Below, one piece after another: positions 13,081-22,972 of a stretch of DNA of 64,000 bases. The notes beneath the pieces are model-generated. The model did not search any database and was not told where the DNA came from. It saw only the letters and a program-made list of their open reading frames with translations. How positions within the stretch are numbered: position 1 is the first letter of the stretch; every line of letters starts with the position of its first letter. The position numbers and the translations under genes were made by a program. The DNA comes from Pisolithus tinctorius. Its lineage: Eukaryota > Basidiomycota > Agaricomycetes > Boletales > Pisolithaceae. The stretch is from positions 2,604,001-2,668,000 of the forward strand of contig JANFAH010000003.1 of assembly GCA_024663395.1 (NCBI GenBank), in the 5' to 3' direction.

Positions 13081-14229
13081 CTATCGTGAGGTTATGTCTC
13101 GTAGCCATGCAAGGTCTTCTCCATCGACGAAACGCAGTCGCGACGCCTGCAGCTTTCCTCCCATCAGCGCATTCCTGGGTATAGATACCGTGTAGCTGTG
13201 AGATTCGCTTTTGGCAGGATGGTAAGTTAAGATAGGAAGACGTCCCAGAAGCTCTCGGTAACGCCGCCGGAGCCAACGAACCGGTAGTTTACCGTCAAAG
13301 GGATTGCGAGAGCGTTCTGGAGTAGTGCCAGGACCACTTTGCTTCCTATTAGTAGGCAACGGTGAAATGCAGGTGTACCCTGCTAAGTCGAATACTTGCT
13401 GGAGGAGGTTAGTTTCCTCAAAACCGATACACCGGGGCTGTGTCGCATCGCCATTCGTGCCGCTGTCAGACGACGGAGGTTCGACTGAGATTTGAAGGGG
13501 CGGAAGGACTTTGTTCACTTCTGTGGTGAAAAAGCGCCATCGCGTATTCACTTCGCGCCGTTTACTCAAGGGACCTAAGAGTTTAGCTTCCTCAGAGCCA
13601 GGTCTGGCACGCTCGGGTAATGTGGGAGGAAATGCAAGGTCTTTATCCTTCAGAGGGTTTTTGCGGGAATAAGCAGATGTGAGAAGAGCTCTGAGCTCTG
13701 TGGAGTAGACAGGCGGCCGTGATTTCTCATTCCCCGGTATGATGGGAGGAGGACGTGTGGCACGAGGGTCAGAGAGCAGCGGCTTCACAGGGTTACATGA
13801 GGTTCAGAGGGTGGCACGCTAAAACTAGCCGCATACCTCTAACAATTCGTACCGCAGCTTCCCAACCCTCCCATAGGCCACATCGAGCATGCGGTTAAAC
13901 GCAATGTGATTGCCTGTATTTGCCAGTTGCAGCCGTCGTAGGCCCTGGATATTGCCAGTAGCAGAGTAGCTCGATTTATAGCTACTATTATTTTTACCTT
14001 CAATATTCTTTTGAGCTTCGTGCGTCTCATGCCCTCGGGCTCGGTCTGAAGGACGCGTCGGAAGGTATCCGAACCCTGGATCTGGTAGAACTGGCTGCGG
14101 TGTATCAGTGAAAATGCGACGTTCTTGGGGTGATGCTTCAAACCGAAGGTAGATGTGCGGAAGCCTTCTGACTTCGCGAATATATTTGCGGTAGATCGAG
14201 AATATCGCTCCAGGAGACATGTCTAACAT
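13081..14229 (-). CDS. LYR-motif mitochondrial protein, Cup1-like
   Basis: Four-exon gene starting at the ATG at 14229 (MLDMSPGAIFSIYRKYIREVRRLPHIYLR); an ATG at 14220 is an alternative start. Three introns restore a family-like frame: YLR joins QFYQIQGSDTFRRVL, RILK joins GLRRLQLANTGNHIAFNRMLDVAYGRVGKLRYELLE, and LLE joins PLLSDPRATRPPP. The N-terminal Y-R-K...R-x-L-P pattern and the following basic helices resemble the Complex1_LYR/DUF1763 (Cup1-like) family. Members act with mitochondrial acyl-carrier protein in Fe-S or respiratory complex assembly. The last exon (to ITSR at 13081) is basic and has no domain I can name. The unspliced frame runs open through two introns, which could mislead automated callers. 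Its start is divergent from the WBP4-like gene 104 bp away. The family is fairly sure; the specific partner complex is unknown. Confidence 0.72.
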
Positions 14230-14333
14230 CGTTGGAGCCGGAAGTACTGCGCTGTTGGGAGTGGCCGCAGACAGACAGCCCCTGACTGAGGCTGAAGTTG
14301 AATCGCTTCCAACTGCTTTGATCGGCTACAATC

Positions 14334-15464
14334 ATGTCCGAGTACTGGGTCTCTCACAAACGCTACCACTGCAAGTACTGCAACATCTACATTGCCGACG
14401 ACAAACCCTCGCGCACTCAGCATGAAAATGGTCTTCGTCACAAGGGCAATGTCGAGCGGTTCATAAGAGGGCTCTACAAGGAGGGCGAGAAGCGCGTTCG
14501 GGACAGAGAAGAAGAGAAAGGCATCATGGCTGGCGTCAAGAAGGTTAGTATTCAACATTTTCCTCCTAGCCCCATCCGTAGTCGACAATCTCGTCCTGCA
14601 TAGCCGTTTACTGTAACGATTCTTCTAGGCAGCGGAAGCAGCTTATGCACTTGACGTAGCATCCGGTCGCGCCCCCGTATCACATTCGTCTTCATTCGCA
14701 TCATCCTCCCGCTCGGCCCCACCCCCGTCTGCTAGAGTCAAGCCGACGAATCCCTTCGCTAACTACACCACAGCGGCTCAGTTGGGGATCACTGATCCTG
14801 ATGCAGAAGAAGCGGAGCGGAGGAAGGGGATGGGAATTCCCGGAGAATGGACATGGTCCAACAACACAGAGGCCAAGCCCACTACTGAGGAAACGATGGC
14901 TTCTTCTGGGAGTGTGGAGGAACGAAAGAGGCCAGCACCTGCCTCTGCCATTGAGGCTGAAGATGGTGATGTTCGTGCATTTAAGTTGCGGAAGAAGGTC
15001 GTGGGGTTGGGGCTCGGAGAGATATACGATCCGGGGGTTATACCCATTAAGTTAAAGTCAAAGAAAGAAAATGAAGAGGGAGAAAAAGTAAGCATGTCTC
15101 TCTATCTTTGAATGATAGTGGCTCACGAAACCAGGTAAAACTCGAAGAAGGCGATATGCTAGACGCATCGAAACCCGGTTCACCGCCTAAATGGACAAAA
15201 GTGCAATGGAAAAAAATAGATGCCGATGATGTTAAACTGGAACCCCCTGAAATCGGGGCAGAAACTGGTCCTAGGTCCACCAGCACACCTGAGTCCGACG
15301 AGCCACCCAAACCTAGTTGCACCAGCGCTTCGGACGTTGTACCGGGCGCTATCGACTCCATTAAGCCTGACCCTGACGCTGAACCTTCTCCGTCCTCATT
15401 CATAGAGCTTCCCCCGACCTCTATGACGGGTCTCTTCCGCAAGCGGAAGCCACGACGGGCATAA
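14334..15464 (+). CDS. WBP4/FBP21-like U1-type zinc-finger splicing protein
   Basis: Starts at the ATG at 14334 (MSEYWVSHKRYHCKYC) and ends RKRKPRRA before the stop at 15464. An N-terminal matrin/U1-C-type finger is visible: C-x2-C-x13-H-x5-H within YHCKYCNIYIADDKPSRTQHENGLRHKGN. A basic helix follows (RFIRGLYKEGEKRVRDREEEKGIM), then an intron (14544 to about 14629), a Ser-rich part, the block GIPGEWTWSNN, and a final basic segment. The finger and its position match WBP4, a component of activated spliceosomes; no canonical WW domain is present, as is common in fungal relatives. GIPGEWTW is a conserved-looking tryptophan block that I cannot name. A second intron lies near 15088-15135. A role in pre-mRNA splicing is inferred from the family. 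Confidence 0.78.
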
Positions 15465-15847
15465 GCCCTCACACCAACTTCCTTGACACACTCCACATCT
15501 ACCCGGACATGCGCGCTCTTCGCGTACCCCTTGAATTCTTCGGGGATGTCCTCGGTGAAGTCGAATCTGCGATCGATAAAGTCTTGCGGGTAGCAGTCGG
15601 CGTTGGAGATATAATAATATCCAGCATCATTTTTGGGTGCAATGAAATTATATACGAGTGAATCAGCACAGACACGACAAGGAAATGCACGGTGTAGTGG
15701 TAGATTATAAGAAAATATAAACGTACCTTACTTCTACAAATGCTTGTTAGGTTTTCGCTGTGATCGGTGATGTCAACATTTTGGTGACGCACCGAAATCT
15801 TATAATCTTATCATCACACCACAACTAGTTTTCACCGAGACTCTACG
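15465..15847. other. Intergenic stretch with codon-aligned open frames on both strands
   Basis: This lies between the WBP4-like stop and the LSG1 ATG. About 15480-15660 is open in a plus frame (NFLDTLHIYPDMRALRVP...) and in the exactly codon-aligned minus frame (YYYISNADCYPQDFIDRRF, then DFTEDIPEEFKGYAKSAHV). Both have C-rich third positions, so one may be a real exon and the other its mirror. No matching start, splice pair or stop could be completed on either strand. The right part (15660-15847) is AT-rich and presumably holds the LSG1 promoter. Confidence 0.35.
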
Positions 15848-18308
15848 ATGGTGAGCTCCTTGTTATTCCCAATGCAAGCTATCTTGATGCGCGGATTTAT
15901 GTCAGGCTCCAAAGCAGAAAAACCTAAATCCATCAGGCCTCGGGCGAGCCATCATCAATCGCAGGGTCAAAGATACTCGTGAACGTCAGGAATCTGGGCT
16001 TGTGAGTAGTACTTTATGTCTCACCGATTCTTTCTCAATGGCCATTTACTTCTCATGTAGTATACGACGGACACTGATCCAACTTCCCGGCTCAGATCCG
16101 TCACCCAGGAGAAAGACTTGGACGAATTCCTAAACACCGCGCAGTTGGCAGGTATGGAATTTACAGCGGGTGCGCTTCTTTCTCTTCCATTTCATCGCTC
16201 TATGATGTATGTTCCGACGTTTGATTTCCCTCAGAGCGGCGAAACATAAAGATCATCCAGTCGCCTGCTGGCTCATCTCATAACCCGTTCCTACTCAGTG
16301 ATCAAGAGGAACGGTCCACGCTTGTCAAGCACCAAGAAAACAAGTCCAGGTTAAGGGTCCCACGTCGGCCGCCCTGGACCAAGTTGATCACTACTGCCCA
16401 GCTGGACAGGCAAGAGAAAGACGCATTTTTGGAATGGAGAAGAGGGCTAGCAAGGTGAGTACGACTTGTGTGCACCGACATAATTAGGGTGTTTATATTC
16501 AAGGATTAAGACTACAGGAGGACGAAAAATTCTTACTTACCCCGTTCGAGCGCAACATCGAAGTATGGCGTCAGCTGTGGAGAGTCATTGAACGATCCCA
16601 TCTGGTGGTCCAGATTGTTGACGCCCGAAATCCCCTCCGCTTCCGTTGTGAGGATCTCGAAGCGTACGTGAGGGATGTAGAGGGCCCCGAAGGCGAAGCC
16701 GGGACTGGAAAAAATCTGAGAAAAAATCTGCTATTAATTAATAAGGCAGATTTGTTAACGGCGACACAACGGTGAGTTGATGCGTTGGATTTTGCAACAA
16801 TTCCGTACCCGCGAACCTTATGATTAATGGTGCTATGCTAAAGCTGATGCAAAGACGGATATGGGCAGATTACTTTGACTCGGAAGGCATTCAATATGCA
16901 TTTTTCTCTGCCGCCAACGCTGCTGCCCTACAGAAACTACGGCGCGACGTACCTTCACAACCTGACACTCAGCACGTTGAGACGAAGCAAGCCTTAGATG
17001 AAGACACTGACTCCTTTACCGGGGATCAGCATGCACCTCATGACAATGGCAGCGCGGATGGATCAGATAGCGAGGCCGATCTTCCTGACCTAGAGGAGCA
17101 TGACGCCTTAGATGATGAGTACGGGTATGTACATACAGAAGAAGATACACCAGATGGAAGGGACCCAAGAACGAAGGTGTTATCTGTGTTAGAACTAGAA
17201 GAGTTGTTCCTCAGTTCTGCGCCAGACCTCTCATGTAAGCTTTGCGATCAAGGGTTGTCGGCGTCATCTAATTTTCGTTCGTAGTATTTACTGGTTCCTC
17301 TGGTTCCCCGCCAACGAAGCTGGTCGTTGGCCTTGTGGGGTATCCGAACGTCGGGAAATCGAGCACGATTAATGCACTTCTAGGCGAGAAGAAAGTCAGC
17401 GTGTCGTCCACTCCGGGAAAGACCAAGCATTTCCAGACGATCCACCTCTCTTCTACGATAGTCCTTTGTGACTGCCCTGGGTTGGTCTTCCCCCAATTTG
17501 CCACTACGAAAGCGGCCTTGGTGTGCGACGGCGTCCTACCAATAGATCAAATGCGAGAATACACGGGGCCTGTTGCCCTTGTCGTAAAGAGGATTCCAAA
17601 GGAGGTATTGGAGGCGACGTACGGGCTAAGCATTAAACTCAGACTTGAAGAGGAGGGCGGGGATGGCAAAATCACGGCGGAGGACCTCCTTATCGTATAC
17701 GCCAGTGCGTTTACCATCTTCTCCACTACGAAAGGATCTCTAACGAACCGTGCCGTGCAGTTGCTCGCGGGTTTATGCGCTCGGGACAAGGAAATCCAGA
17801 TGAAGCTCGTGCTGCCCGGTACATTCTCAAAGACTATGTCAGCGGCAAGCTACTATTCTGCCACCCTCCGCCAGGTGTATCTGAGAACGCGTTCAATACG
17901 CACACGCACGAGCTTGCACAGAAGCGGATGGCGGGAAAGAAACGCGCGCCGCTGACTCGGGTTGGCAAGGGTGCTGATACCTTCATTCCGCCCTCCTTAC
18001 CAACAGCACCTGGGTCGGATGTTTCAACTAATCTGGGGTCATCTTTGAAATCATTGAGCCTAGACCGAGAATTCTTTGCAGAAGATGACCTAATGCGCTC
18101 GCGTCCATTCGTTCAGGGTGCAGGAAAGCACGGCCAGCCGTTCACGCGGAATCGAATGTACCCGCACCAGAACATGGTCGGGGATGATGGACGTTTGCTA
18201 CCACCGGGGGCAAGGGGTGTTGGCACAGGTGCAAGGGAGATAAATGGGAAGAAGAACCATAAGAAAATGAAAAGGGTGAAACAGAGAAGCGGAAAAGGTT
18301 ACGACTAG
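15848..18308 (+). CDS. LSG1: 60S subunit export/maturation GTPase Lsg1
   Basis: The first coding exon is only the ATG (15848-15850). A 55-nt intron (15851-15905) separates it from APKQKNLNPSGLGRAIINRRV. Further exons give LRSVTQEKDLDEFLNTAQLAG and FLLTPFERNIEVWRQLWRVIERSHLVVQIVDARNPL. The GTPase is circularly permuted: G4 (NKADL, about 16741) precedes G1 (GYPNVGKSS, about 17340), the switch region (STPGKTKHFQT) and G3 (DCPGL). The C-terminal part (GFMRSGQGNPDEARAARYILKDYVSGKLLF...) ends in a Lys-rich tail. An acidic insert of about 90 residues (about 16960-17160) sits between G4 and G1, as in yeast Lsg1. By family it acts in the cytoplasm, releasing the export adaptor Nmd3 from pre-60S particles. 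Identification is secure; inner exon ends are approximate. Confidence 0.93.
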
Positions 18309-18402
18309 TTGCTTTACAGATACTTGGGATGTCCATTGGCCCGTGCACGCTGAATCATTCAATGATGGGCAAAGACTTCAGCACGTGTCCTATGCCTCAC
18401 AA

Positions 18403-18715
18403 TTACTCGTTCCAGGTGAGGATGTCGCGGTCATCCGCAGAGTCGTGGTCGCGTTTGCGATGGAGCATGACGCGGTCACGAGAAGGAAAGAGTCGGTTAC
18501 AATCTGAGAGTCGACACGCATTGCAATGAATCGTACACATGTGACAGAACGAAGTTACCTTGAAATGCGCAGATGTAAATAGGCGTCCTAGTGTGCGACG
18601 AAGCCGATTTAGAGATGCGCATCGACAGGGGGATGGGGACATACTCTTCGGGAAACGTGACTCGTCCATGACCGGTGTTTATCTGGTCGATGGTGCTTGT
18701 CGCTGCGCTGGACAT
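18403..18715 (-). CDS. Small single-C2H2 zinc-finger protein
   Basis: Two-exon small gene. It starts at the ATG at 18715 (MSSAATSTIDQINTGHG). Exon 1 ends at 18559 with donor GTAACT. A 55-nt intron (18504-18558) follows, and exon 2 runs from 18503 to a TAA at 18403. Splicing creates the finger YICAFQDCNRLFPSRDRVMLH plus RKRDH, i.e. C-x4-C-x12-H-x4-H, split exactly by the intron; neither unspliced frame has it. The product is about 85 residues with a short acidic tail (DSADDRDILTWNE). It starts 155 bp from the divergent lipase gene start. I do not recognise a named family. One finger suggests nucleic-acid or protein binding, but function is unknown. The good donor and the exact finger geometry argue that it is real. 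Confidence 0.65.
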
Positions 18716-18870
18716 CAACGAGGTGTGCAAGGGGTGTCCATGTCAGGTTTCTTACTGTCTTGCATTGCAGGAGCAGATTTGAGGATGGAAGGCAGTCGGG
18801 GACCGTCCATTGGAAAGAGATTGGATCACAGCCACCAAGAACGGCTCTAACCCTGACTCTGGATGGGTGG

Positions 18871-20895
18871 ATGGAACGCCCGTCGCTGTTCGATGCGACG
18901 CGGAAGTCACTGTCAGATCGAGTCGAGTCGGTATTCTCGACCACCCGGCCACAGACTAGCACCAGTGCTGCAGCTGCGGAGGTGGACATGTTGGGGATGG
19001 ACCGCTCCACACGTGCAGTCATGAAGCGAACGAGGGTGCCACGACTGCCCCCGTCGACGTTCTCTCAGATGCCCTCAACGCCTCTCGTGCGATGGAACAA
19101 TGCTGGCAGTCGTTGCCAGTCCGAAGGTCAGCTTCTTCTGCCTTCGTCATCGCGGCCGCCCACGCCCGTCATTGCCGCTCTCAACGAGGCCCTCTCGGAA
19201 TGCATCCTTCCTTGTCCTCCACCGCCCGCAAGACTTCCCCTTGCCTTTTCACCTTCTCGTGTCTTGTCACGACCTCCTCTGCTGACCGCAGTCCGCCCTA
19301 CTCATCCCACCGCATCCCTCGCACACGACTCTCCGCTCGACCCCAGCTCGTCGCACACGACACCCGCAAGGCCCACCTCCCCAACGCGCACTTCTCTGGA
19401 TGCTCTTCGTTCGATACACACGTCCACATCAACACAATTCACTACGTCTCGATCCGTCTCAAGGTGGTGGTTCCAGACTGATTGGGATTCCGCGAGCAAG
19501 GAGAGAGCCGCAAGCGTATTGGATGAAGAAGATAGTAAAGAGGACATCGCCAAGAATTGTAGGTTACGATTCATCTTCCCAGGAACGCGTCATAACAATC
19601 TCTCACTAGTCCGTGCACCAAAGGCTCCTTTGGTGTTCTGTCACGGTCTCATGGGCTTCGACTCAGTCACCATTGGCCCCGCTATCGCTCCCCTACAAAT
19701 ATCACATTGGCGTGGCATCAAGGAAGTACTGCAAGACAATGGATGCGAAGTCCTTATCACTCGTGTACCCGCAACGAGCTCGCCGGTCGACCGTGCCAAA
19801 GTTCTGGAGAAAACGATATCTGAAACTTACCCTGGCCGTGCTGTTCACCTCATTGGTGTGCATTTCCTGTACTTGTTCTGTGTCCTCCGCTAAACAGCTT
19901 CACACCCAACAGGGCACAGTATGGTGCGTGTACTGTCTATTACTTGACTTGTGTCCTCAAATTCCCACTTCCTAGGGCGGTATTGACTGCCGGCATCTTA
20001 TCACCCATCTTACCCAGCGTTCTTTTTCCGTCCTTTCGCTCACTACCATCGCTACTCCTCATCGTGGATCCACCTTTGCAAACCATTTCCTTTCCCTGGC
20101 CAGTGCCCATCTTCCGGCTGTCCTCGCACTCCTCGAACTTCTTCCAAACGGAGGAGGCGATGGCAAGGCATTTGAGTGTCTGACACTGGAAGCTATGGCA
20201 GAGTTCAACGAAAACACACCCGACATTGAAGGCGTGCGCTATTTCAGTTGGGGTGCAGATTATGAACCAGGACTATTTGATACGTGGAAGTGAGTTCGTT
20301 GCCTCTGTGCTCTTACCACACCATTCATTCATTTCGGCAAAGATATCCGCATTCCGTCATATATGCCAAGGAGGGTCCAAATGACGGACTCGTCTCCGTG
20401 CGGTCAGCGCGGTGGGGTACCTACCTCGGTACACTGAAGGACGTGAACCACCTCGATCTCGTCGGCTGGACAGATGGTATTGCGGGTGGGCTTGGTCTCC
20501 CTACGCTAAACATCCGGGGAATGCGAGCAGCGGTCCGCGGGAAGGAGGTCGGATTCAGCCCTGGGCGGTTTTATCTGGGTGTAGCAGATTTGTTAGCAGG
20601 GGTCGAAGAGGAAGAGGGCTATGTTAAGGATGGTGTTTGGGTCGGGTTGAGAGGGAGGGCCACTCTCATAGACAAGTTCCGAGAACGAGAAGCACCCATA
20701 GTTGAGGGCACACCCATCCAACGGAGTTCGTCGGATAAGGCCAGAGCCAGGATGGAGGAAGTATTACGCCGAACACCCTCCCCTTCCGAATCCAAAAATG
20801 GCGAAGGTGAAGAGATGGATGAAGCTGAAGGTTCTCAACCAATGCTTAAAGCCACCCCATCGTTGCCGAAGTCTAACGGACGATCGGACACATAA
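18871..20895 (+). CDS. TGL2-like alpha/beta-hydrolase lipase
   Basis: The frame is open from before 18871. I chose the ATG at 18871 (MERPSLFDATRKS), but those at 18988 or 19021 are also possible. The first part is Ser/Pro-rich and basic, perhaps a targeting region. The hydrolase starts at RFIFPGTRHNNLSLVRAPKAPLVF and continues FCHGLMGFDSVTIGP (oxyanion region), VLITRVPATSS and the nucleophile elbow G-H-S-M-G-G. The elbow is encoded by an 11-nt exon (19913-19923) between introns 19856-19912 and 19924-19975. Later come TIATPHRGSTFANHFLS, a likely acid in NDGLVSVRSARWG, and a likely catalytic His in VNHLDLVGWTDG. This resembles yeast mitochondrial triacylglycerol lipase Tgl2 and bacterial lipases. 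A lipid-esterase function is inferred. The C-terminal Ser/Glu-rich tail (to SNGRSDT) has no domain. Confidence 0.82.
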
Positions 20896-21482
20896 CACTC
20901 GCGCAAGTTCTCCCGCTCTGCACCAAGCTCAAGCCTGCTTGCTTGTTAGCTTAGGGTATGATACTGGTTGCGCTGCCCAACGCAACACTCGCTGGCATGT
21001 AGTACGCACTCTCCCTTGCTTCGCAAAGCTTATCCGGTGGCCAGAGTGCGTGCACCTGGGCAAGCGGCTTCACACGTCACCACCTCACATCACTATGCAC
21101 ATGCACTACTCACGACTTGCTCGCGGCATCCACTAACAGTCAAGGCATACATGGGCTTTCGTGCCCACATGGATCGGCGAAACGACTGATATGATTTACC
21201 ATACAGTACACAATGTATGTATATAAATGCTTCGTCCACACCACACTAGAGAAGAGTCACACTACATAGTATCTTCTAATACGAAACTTGCCTCAGACAT
21301 GTCCGGTCATCAAACTAATCCCCCATTGCAATTTGTAATACTGGAAAGGGGCATGCCGAGTTGCCAAATATATGATGGAGCGTCTCCGATAAGATCGGTC
21401 ATGGGGAGGCTGCCGGGCGCCCTCTGTGCTACTGCACCGCTCCCGCATTTTCCATATCTCCACGGTCAATTAGAAGTTGAAC
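20896..21482 (+). promoter_or_regulatory. Intergenic/promoter region upstream of the S-formylglutathione hydrolase gene
   Basis: There is no supportable gene here. An AT-rich TATA-like stretch lies at about 21211-21230 (TATGTATATAAATG), roughly 255 bp before the ATG at 21483. Together with several CACAC/CATAC pieces it is the only promoter-like element I can point to. Confidence 0.35.
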
Positions 21483-22852
21483 ATGGCCAAGTTGGAGCAG
21501 CTATCGTGCTCGAAGCATTTCGGCGGTAAGCTAACCAAGTACAAGTTCAGAGTGCGTAATAAGCATGATGTGAACTGATCCCCGAGGCGTACTGAAACAC
21601 TACGTTTGCTACAGTCCACTGCTCTCGGCGACCTTGACGCCAGGCTCAACATCTTCCTACCCGGTAACTCTATTCATGGCAAAGTGCCGGTACTGATGTA
21701 CCTCGGAGGATTGACGTGCACCGAGGACAATGCGTACGTCCCCTTTGACCTAGTACTATGCGTGCGATCACCAAACATATTACCATTCTCTTGATCTCGA
21801 TGAAATACAACTCAATTTTTTTCCCAGCGCACAAAAGGGTGGTTTCATGCGCGACGCAGCTGCGGAAGGCATTGCAATAATCTTTCCAGACACATCACCG
21901 CGAGGTGCCGGAATCCAAGGAGAAGACGATCACTGGGACTTTGGAACAGGTAATTCATCCCGCCTCGTTGATATCGAGTCGTCGCTCACATTCGGTTACC
22001 ACCGATCATAACGGTGAACTTCAGGTGCTGGCTGGTACGTTGACGCCACCCACCCGCAGTGGGCCAAGCACTACAGGATGTTCACGCACGTGACGCAAGA
22101 ATTGCCACAGATCATCGAGGCGTCGGGACTTCCGGTTGTGCGTTTATCTCTCCCGATTTTGTCGTAGATATTCTTCATTTACCTTGGGTTCGCACATGAT
22201 TTTGGAATTCCCACTGTCATATCTTCCAGGATTTCTCTCGGCAGTCGATACTTGGACACTCGATGGGAGGACACGGTGCCCTTGTGCTATACCTTACATC
22301 CATTCTTTCTGGAAGGAATACGTATCGCTCTTGTTCAGCGTTCTCGCCCGTCTGTGCGCCCTCTGTCGTACCTTGGGGTATTAAGGGTTTTAATGGGTAC
22401 CTCGCTGGCGGCGTTGAAGAAGGACGAGACAAGTACGATGCGACTACGCTCATCGGAAAAGTCAAGGGACCCGTCAATATATTGATCGATTATGTGAGTT
22501 TTCTCTCTCTCTCCTCATGGACCTTGAGCGTTGACGGCTTCCGCTCGTTGTCCGACAGGGTACTGCAGACGAATTCAAGCACCAGTTAAAGCCAGACCTG
22601 TTCGCTGACGCTGCGCGCAAAGCCGGATTCGACGAGTCGCAAGTGCGGGTTCGCGGTCAAGATGACTATGATCACAGTTACTACTTTGTGCGTTGTACTT
22701 TAAGCTACTTGGTCTACGCTAACTCGGTTCACGGCAGGTCTCCACATTCGCTTCGGAACACGTGAAGTGTGAGAGGTGTCTTGTTTCATAACCCTGGAAT
22801 GGGAACTAACTGTACCCGCGACACAGTTCATGCCGGATTCCTTAAGGCGTAG
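21483..22852 (+). CDS. S-formylglutathione hydrolase (esterase D family)
   Basis: Multi-exon gene from the ATG at 21483 (MAKLEQLSCSKHFGGKLTKYKFR). Exon 1 is exactly 23 codons (21483-21551). An intron then joins STALGDLDARLNIFLPG and VPVLMYLGGLTCTEDN. Family signatures follow: FMRDAAAEGIAIIFPDTSPRG, DHWDFGTGAGWYVDAT, HPQWAKHYRMFTHVTQELP, the nucleophile elbow ILGHSMGGHGAL, SAFSPVCAPS, PWGIKGFNGYL, and the catalytic Asp and His in LIDYGTADEF and YDHSYYFVSTF. It ends HAGFLKA (stop 22850-22852). The enzyme hydrolyses S-formylglutathione to formate and glutathione, the last step of glutathione-dependent formaldehyde detoxification in the cytosol. That suits a fungus exposed to formaldehyde from demethylation of wood or C1 compounds. 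Length (about 285 residues) is normal for the family. Confidence 0.94.
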
Positions 22853-22972
22853 AAGGCTCGTGTAATACACGATAGTAGTACAAACAAGGGTGCTGTACTA
22901 TTAAACCTGTCGTCAAAACACGTACGGGAAAGTGAATGTGGGAAAGTCCGGCGCAACTGACGGAACTGTATG

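Noticed and set aside
13825..14229. LYR gene as a single uninterrupted 134-residue protein
   Set aside because: The frame happens to stay open through two introns; spliced versions give the family-like sequence QFYQIQGSDTFRRVL and GLRRLQLANTG.
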